Shown: one piece after another, positions 58,688 through 64,000 of the stretch | Layout of the letters: every line of letters begins with the position of its first letter | Position numbering within the stretch: position 1 is the first letter of the stretch | Origin: Hydra vulgaris | Lineage: Eukaryota > Cnidaria > Hydrozoa > Anthoathecata > Hydridae | Length of the DNA: 64,000 nt | Direction of reading: 5' to 3' | Assembly (NCBI RefSeq): GCF_038396675.1 | Contig: NC_088926.1 | Location: 11,663,001-11,727,000 of the forward strand | Position numbers and translations under genes: made by a program | The notes under the pieces: model-generated | What the model saw: only the letters and a program-made list of their open reading frames with translations | What the model was told of the DNA's origin: nothing | Database searches by the model: none

Positions 58688-58951
58688 TTGTTTTTACTAA
58701 TTAAATTATACTAACTTAAGAAAAAACAAGAATAAAAATATAACAATCATAACTTAGTAAATCTATAAAAAAAAATTTAGTAAAACAAACAAAATGTATA
58801 AAAATAGTTTGTATCAAAACGATAAAAAACAAACATTTTAATGACTCAAAAAAATTAGTACAAAATAATAAAATACATACATATCCTAATTTTCTCAAAG
58901 CACGATATAGTTCTGCCATGATATCAAAAGGGCGACTTTTTGAACGAATTC
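55188..58951 (-). CDS. PRKAA: AMP-activated protein kinase catalytic alpha subunit, C-terminal exons
   Basis: Three minus-strand exons with matching phases: 58951-58881 ([20 protein letters not shown] then LGY), 55546-55481 ([14 protein letters not shown] then IRKRGPGY) and 55376-55188 ([20 protein letters not shown] ... [18 protein letters not shown], stop). They are collinear with the alpha C-terminal domain (LGIRSQSKPYDIMAEVYRAM, EWKVVNAYHLRVR, LQLYQVDNRSYLLDFKS, DFFEMCASLITTLAR). This domain binds the beta and gamma subunits in the cytosolic/nuclear energy-sensing kinase. The kinase and autoinhibitory exons lie beyond the window. The Ser/Thr-rich loop is only about 25 residues and acidic. 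The 3.3-kb intron holds a LINE with a Tc1 element nested in it. Confidence 0.94.
56306..58045 (+). mobile_element. Tc1-like transposon with about 200-bp inverted repeats
   Basis: The right end (57843-58045) is the inverse of 56407-56593. The outer tip is GGTACYGAAAAAAGTWTAGAAC, flanked by TA. The inner segment GGAATTTACACCGCATTCAATC...CGATCAATAAACAAACACAC also pairs. The leftmost 101 bp of the inverted repeat is tandemly duplicated (56306 and 56407). The host LINE at 1.8 kb shows the uninterrupted target (…AATAgTTAGAAGAG). Confidence 0.92.
56726..57757 (+). pseudogene. Tc1 transposase, DD34E, broken
   Basis: The plus-strand frame from 56726 starts MG-stop-SKEIP. It encodes the bipartite DNA-binding domain: [36 protein letters not shown], and the basic hook [12 protein letters not shown] follows at about 56945. 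From 57012 the catalytic domain reads [14 protein letters not shown] (first D). After a shift near 57440 come [11 protein letters not shown] (second D) and [17 protein letters not shown] (E), with exactly 34 residues between D and E. The frame ends KNKGYPCKY at 57754. The catalytic triad is intact; at least two stops and two frameshifts inactivate the gene. Confidence 0.92.
58234..58402. repeat. (TA)n microsatellite with CATATATGTA interruptions
   Basis: A long TA run in the AMPK alpha intron. The Ile-Tyr frames are artefacts. Confidence 0.97.
58540..58683. repeat. (TA)n microsatellite
   Basis: A second TA run 130 bp further on, about 200 bp downstream (minus strand) of the AMPK alpha exon at 58881. 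Confidence 0.97.
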
Positions 58952-60110
58952 CTAAAATAATATACACAATATGTAAGTGAATACACATACACGCACGCAC
59001 AGTTGCCGACAACATTAAGTAACGTTGATGATAAAGCTTAGATTTAAACTTGAACAATGAAAACCAAATGTCAACAACTAAATAAATGTTTAAATTTAAA
59101 GTTTTTATTGACTATTTCAATTCTCAAGAAAAACAATTATGTCTGTAATTCTTTTTAACTCATCATTAAATTTACTCTACTAAATTGTCCTTAAGAAGAT
59201 GTGACAAAAAAAAAATAAACTGTTTCAAAAAATAAAATGTAATGGAGAATATTAATTATGGTTCATGATCCTGTTTTGGCAGCTAAACTTAAACTTTTGA
59301 AATGATTTCTAAAAAGTTGAATAGTTTTTTGAAAACCTTTTAAACAGACACACCTGTAGTTTGACTTAGAGCTTATTGATTTAAGCAACTTCTTTTGGGA
59401 AAATTATACTAAAGGATGCTTTAGCGAAGTGTAGCAATCTTTACTAGCAGCTTAAAATGAATTTAACTGATAAAAATATCATGAAAAACTAAGTTAATAT
59501 TGGTTTTGCTGTTGCTTAAACATTGACCAGGCTGAATAAAGTAATACTGACGGAAGAGTTTTTAGCTGGTTTGTTGACATCACTTTGAGAAGTCTCCTTT
59601 GAATTTTTTCCTAAAATGCCGAGTAGGATCTATTAATACTAAAATATTACCAAATATTCATTTCAAATCCAAATTAAAAGAAAACCTGTATCAGTATATT
59701 TTTATTTCTATTGCTAAAGTTAGTTGAATATGATTGTCAACAAAGTCTGCTAAACAAGCAAAAAATAAATAGAAATTTTTCTAAATAGTTTACTCAAACT
59801 GAAAATCATTTTAAGAATTTAATATTAAAATCAATAGTTCTGATTGGTTCTTCTTTGACTTTATTTGGATAAATCAAGATGATTGTAGTGCTTGATGTGC
59901 TAGATATAGTGCTTTCAAATAGTTTTTGTTTTCATATAAACAATCATTGATTGAACATGACTTTAAAACTAACAAACAGTACAGTAAGAGGGTAGCTTTC
60001 ATTATGAAATTAAAATTATTGATTTAAAAAGCTTTAGATAAAATATAAAAATGGAAAAGAACTTCAAAGTATTGAAAAGAAAAATTGTCAAAGGAAAAAA
60101 CTAGATAAAT
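58952..60110. other. AMPK alpha intron sequence, no exon seen
   Basis: I searched the minus strand for earlier AMPK alpha exons (autoinhibitory and linker regions) and saw none. The sequence is AT-rich with no repeat structure I can name. Confidence 0.5.
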
Positions 60111-60119
60111 GAAAGTTTT

Positions 60120-61200
60120 TTGAGAAAAAACAGATAGAAGAAAAGTATGTGACTAAGCTGAGTGACAAGTCATAGCAGTATTGAGTTTTGATTGATGGAA
60201 CAAATCATGATAGCTCAATTGACCAGCAACTATGAATTTGTAGAAAAAAGAAAGAGATACAACCTTACAATAGCTAGAGAAAAGCTTAAGCTTGGCAGCT
60301 AGAAAAAATCTAACTACATTTGTAATACCTTATTGGACCTTGTCTAAAAGAGAAAGTATTAGAAGAACTAGCTAAAATAGGACTATTATATATATATATA
60401 TATATATAAAATGTACACAGTATTAGAACAGTATTCAATTCAAAAATAAATGAGAGATTTATAAGGGTGACAGGTGGCATGGTGAACAATAAAAAAACAA
60501 GAGGAATCAAGAATTAAGTTTAAGAAAATTACAAGAAAATTACGATAAAGAGAGGCATCCTTAGCAGATGTTAATTTTGAAATGTATTGTATATATGGTT
60601 TCCATGAGAGGCAAGTAGTGAATGATAATCCCAGAAGACATTAAGTAGAGGACTCAGAAGTCAATGAAAATGAAGGAATGTGTTGTTCATCATGGATGAC
60701 TTTAATATTGCTTTTGGAAAGGAATGATTTAATAATTTAAAAAACTGTTTCTGATACAACATATAAAAAGATCTCAAGGAGAGACAGTATCTTAGACATT
60801 ATTGAAAGCCTTAGATGTCAAAAGTAAAAGCCTTCCACTTTCATTTATTTCCAAGAAAAACCTTTATGTTACAATGATTGAGTCAGATTCTGTTATAACG
60901 ATTGAGATAATGAAGCCAGCAGTAGAATCAGAGGGCGGAAAACCGTATTAATTGTCAGAGAGTATGTTGTTAGACTCAAAATGAGATATTACAATACTAG
61001 ATGTTTGTTAATTAAATTTTAATTTGAACAGAATTGTATAGCATTGTGTATGTATAGAATTGAAAAAAGGTCAGTCTTGAGAAGGAGAACAATAAAGAGC
61101 AGAAACAAAGAGATTGATTAAGGTTGAGTGATTGAGTTAAGAGGTGATTGAGTCATTACTATCCAAGAGTTTCTAAAATTGACAACAGAAAAGATCGCTA
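60120..61200 (-). mobile_element. LINE family A fragment
   Basis: 60130-60380 aligns with 860-1110 (AGAGATACAACCTTACAATAG, ACTACATTTGTAATACC, GGACCTTGTCTAAAAGAGAAAG). 60500-60960 continues through the RT region (AGGAATGATTTAATAATTTAA, GGCGGAAAACCGTATTAATTG). There are no open frames of note. A short TA run interrupts it at 60389-60409. Confidence 0.75.
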
Positions 61201-61520
61201 AACAATCAGTAAACTTTATAAGTGTGGCTCATGCCACTTTTTTAAAGTTTAACATTTTTTGAGTTTTAAGGGCATTTTCAAACAATCGGTGCAAATAGAA
61301 TTTTAAAAATATTCAACTATATAATAGCATCATTACAAACAATGGAAGGTTTTCTATCTATACTGATTGTGCGCATTTTTATTTATTCTGGTGGTATTTT
61401 TAAAACGCACAAGTTCGTTATGAAATTAAAAAAATGTGGTTTTTTAACACGATAGCATTGAGGTCAAAATAATCCATTTCAAGTCTAAAATCTATACTTA
61501 TTAAATGTTTTTGTTATATA

Positions 61521-62804
61521 AAGCGTGTACACAAAAAAAAATGTGGAAGAAATAGCACGTCATTTTTTTTCAGTGGTTGTATTAAAATCTTTTTAATTGT
61601 TTTGTATTTTGTTTACAACAAGTTTTGGTTTCAAAAAAATGTGTTAGTTTTTGGATGTAACTTGAAATTAGCTTTAAAAATGACAAAAGAAGAAGACGTA
61701 AAAGAAAAATTATGCACAAATATTTACAAAATCCTAATAGTAGCTACAATTCGATAGCAAAATCGTTGCAAATACATCCATACACTGTTAGTCGTGTTAG
61801 TCAACGTTTTACTCAAACAAAATCGATTAAATGCAAATCTGGTGGTGGAAGAAAGGAAGGTTTTATAGATATAAAACTAGTTAGAAAACTGGTTAACAGT
61901 TTTAAGAATAACCCAAGCCTTTCACTAAGGGAACGCGCAAAAATATGTGGATTTTCTCATAGTTTTGTTGCAAAAGTTAGAAACAAACATGGTTTTCATT
62001 CTTTCAAAGCACAAAAAGTGCCCAACCATTCTGAAACTCAACAAAAAAGTGCAAAAACCAGTGGCAGTAAGTTGTATGACAATTTTATTTCTAAAAATTT
62101 CTGTATTATTGAAGACGATGAAACTTATATCAAGTACGATCATCAACAAATTCCTGGTGCTGATTATTATATTGCCAAATATAGAGGAAAAGCAGATAAG
62201 AAATTTAAACACACAAAACATGACAAGTTTGATAAAAAAGCTTTGATTTGGCAAGCTATTTGCAGTTGTGGCAAAAAATCAGCACCTTATCTTTCTGGTC
62301 AAATATATGTTAAAGAATGTTTACAAAAACGCCTTTTACCTATCATTAAATCACACAATAACAGACCTGTGTTCTAGCCTGATTTAGCTTCAATTCATTA
62401 TTGTAAACTAGCTATGAAATGGTATAAAAAGAATAATGCGAAATTTGTGCCTAAAACAGAAAATCCTCCTAACTGCCCAGAATTGAGAGTTATTGAAAAT
62501 ACTGGGCTATTATTAAAAGAAAAATGAAAAAAACAAAAAAGCTTTGCAGAAACATTAAAGATATTAAAATATCATTTAAAAAAGCATCAAATAGTTTTGA
62601 TTCTTATTCTGTGCGCAAGCTTATGGGTACCACTGAAGCAAAAGCTCGAAATTTTATTAGATTCCAAAAGAAATATTTAATTTTTTTTTTAATGTTTGAT
62701 CTTCTTATATTATTGTATTAAAATTATTACTTGGTTCGAAATAAAAATTGAGGAGTACTTTTTAGTTGTTTTTCTACTTTCACATTTATTTCGTGTACAC
62801 GCTT
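61521..62804 (+). mobile_element. Tc1/mariner DD37E element, TA target
   Basis: The ends AAGCGTGTACACAAAAAAAA (61521) and the complement of TTATTTCGTGTACACGCTT (ends 62804) are inverse, and each is flanked by TA (61519-61520, 62805-62806). The 1.28-kb unit holds one transposase gene almost filling it. It lies in the putative AMPK alpha upstream intron. Confidence 0.9.
61670..62721 (+). pseudogene. Mariner-like transposase, DD37E, two lesions
   Basis: The plus-strand frame runs through NDKRRRRKRKIMHKYLQNPN, helix-turn-helix blocks (YNSIAKSLQIHPYTVSRV, SLRERAKICGFSHSFVAKV) and a GGGRKEG hook. The catalytic core has IIEDDETYIKYDHQQIPGAD (first D) and KALIWQAICSCGKKSAPY. VF-stop-PDLASIHYCKL (second D at 62381) follows, where a TAG replaces what is normally Trp. 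NPPNCPELRVIEN supplies the E, with 37 residues between D and E. A one-base loss after IEN shifts the frame; the original frame continues as KRKMKKTKK to the C-terminus near 62720. Only two lesions imply recent activity. The exact start codon is unclear. Confidence 0.88.
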
Positions 62805-62922
62805 TATTTGTAATCAAGGAAAAAAACAAAAAAACAAATTTGTACATTGAGTGTAAAAGCTATAAATAGTATTTAATATTGAGGAATGAAAATGAGCTTT
62901 TGGGAAAGAAAAATTCAAAATG

Positions 62923-62979
<57 letters not shown>

Positions 62980-64000
62980 TATATAAATATACAATATATT
63001 CTATATAATTATACAATATATATTCTATAACACAAACATATAAAGAGTATAAATTTTAGACTTGAAACAGTTAAAAAATAAAGCAAAATCGATGTATTTA
63101 TTACAAAAAAAAGAAGAGAAATTATTGAACGATAGAGTTGTAAACAACTCTTTCTTTTAAAATTGCTTTCATAATTTTTCATGCAATTCTGCGCATAAGA
63201 AATCATGACACACTTCTAAATATGCGCGCACGAAATCATTAGAACTGTAAAGAGGTCTATTCATGATTAATTTTAGATAGAATGATTTAGCTAATTTATC
63301 TTGATTTTATTTCAAAACTTGGGGTGGACTAAAATATTTTATTTGTAAACTTTTAATTCAAATTAAACTTTTTTGTAGGTAACATTTGTTAACAGATTCT
63401 GTTTATTTTGTGTTCTTTTTGGATAATACAAATTAGATGTTTTGCTACATATTTTATGCAACAATGTGTGGACTTTTTTGTCTTAATTCATACTATCTTG
63501 ATTATTATACTTTTTTGAATTATATTTATTTTTGGTAGACAATTTGAAAATTTATTTCCACAGTTTGTATAATTGGATTTTATTTACTCATTCAGTTTGT
63601 GTATGTTCTTACCATTAAAATGCGAAGTCGATGTGCGCTGCTCTACAAAAAGACCATTTAATATATTACAAAGATTTAATGTTGTGGTTGTAATGTAGAT
63701 AGTCAATGTCGCATCCATCATATATGTTCTAACTGTAAAATTTAAAAACTTACTTGGAAAATGGGTTTGAAAATAATAATTTTGATTTTGACTATCAGAT
63801 CACAAACAAATAGTGTCAAACTGACCAAAATGCACTTATTGCAGTCCAAGCAAGCATAATTTAATTTATTGAAATTCTCTTTGAAACTTTGTATAACCTT
63901 TTTCACCACCACAATAAAAGTAACACCTTTTTATCAAAATAAACATTAGATCAACAAACATCTTATTCTTATGGGTTTTGCAGAGAACTATAGTTTTCTT
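62805..64000. other. No firm gene; (TA)n at 62925-62978
   Basis: AT-rich DNA with one TA microsatellite. A minus-strand open stretch near 63735-63615 has an acceptor-like TTTTACAG and a donor-like GTAAGAAC, but its translation (RTYMMDATLTIYITTTT) matches nothing I know. No AMPK alpha kinase exon is seen. Confidence 0.4.

Noticed and set aside
63615-63735. Possible minus-strand exon with acceptor and donor
   Set aside because: The translation matches no AMPK alpha segment or other family I know, and AT-rich DNA gives such pairs by chance.

Overview
The window is AT-rich eukaryotic DNA (long A/T runs, TA microsatellites). It holds parts of two spliced host genes and many transposable elements. 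The gene content (animal AMPK alpha, animal TTC4), the compact phase-matched introns and the mix of CR1/jockey-like LINEs, hAT, Harbinger and Tc1/mariner elements suggest an invertebrate metazoan, most likely a cnidarian such as Hydra. The species is an inference.

Host genes, both on the minus strand. (1) TTC4, the Hsp90 co-chaperone: nine coding exons between 49500 and 35764 (eight firm, one tentative). TPR exons lie at 49.5-48.9 kb and 41.1 kb and C-terminal wheel-domain exons at 36.1-35.8 kb; the last exon(s) were not found. Intron 4 (40617-40957) looks like a minor-spliceosome AT-AC intron. (2) The C-terminal regulatory domain of the AMPK catalytic alpha subunit: three phase-matched exons at 58951-55188. 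The kinase domain would lie beyond the right edge.

Layout. 1-2.8 kb: tandem duplications and an antisense LINE. 2.8-7.0 kb: nothing recognisable. 7.0-8.0 kb: hAT remnant. 8.7-11.7 kb: tandem duplication and a hAT element with an 8-bp target-site duplication. 12.3-16.1 kb: a long CR1-like LINE with dead EN and RT motifs. 16.1-18.5 kb: Harbinger-type remnants (MADF/BESS and nuclease exons, tail to tail) and the N-terminal part of an unnamed transposon protein. 18.8-20.5 kb: two sense-strand LINE fragments. 21.7-26.6 kb: a complete hAT element with target-site duplication, exon duplication and an internal copy of its own 3' end. 28-32 kb: MITE, a SINE-derived 162-bp tandem array and chimeric LINE pieces. 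35.7-49.5 kb: TTC4, whose introns hold a 2.4-kb element with 225-bp inverted repeats, a tRNA-derived SINE, a 22-bp minisatellite and a LINE split by a CpG-rich MITE. 51.8-53.7 kb: another unnamed transposon-protein remnant. 55.2-59 kb: AMPK alpha with a LINE and a Tc1 element nested in one intron. 60-62.8 kb: LINE fragment and a nearly intact DD37E mariner.

The strongest leads are the putative AT-AC intron in TTC4, the long-TIR element encoding a cysteine-rich, DGG-motif protein family with relatives elsewhere in the window, and at least thirteen hairpin-like inverted repeats (up to 40-bp perfect arms with 4-6-nt loops).
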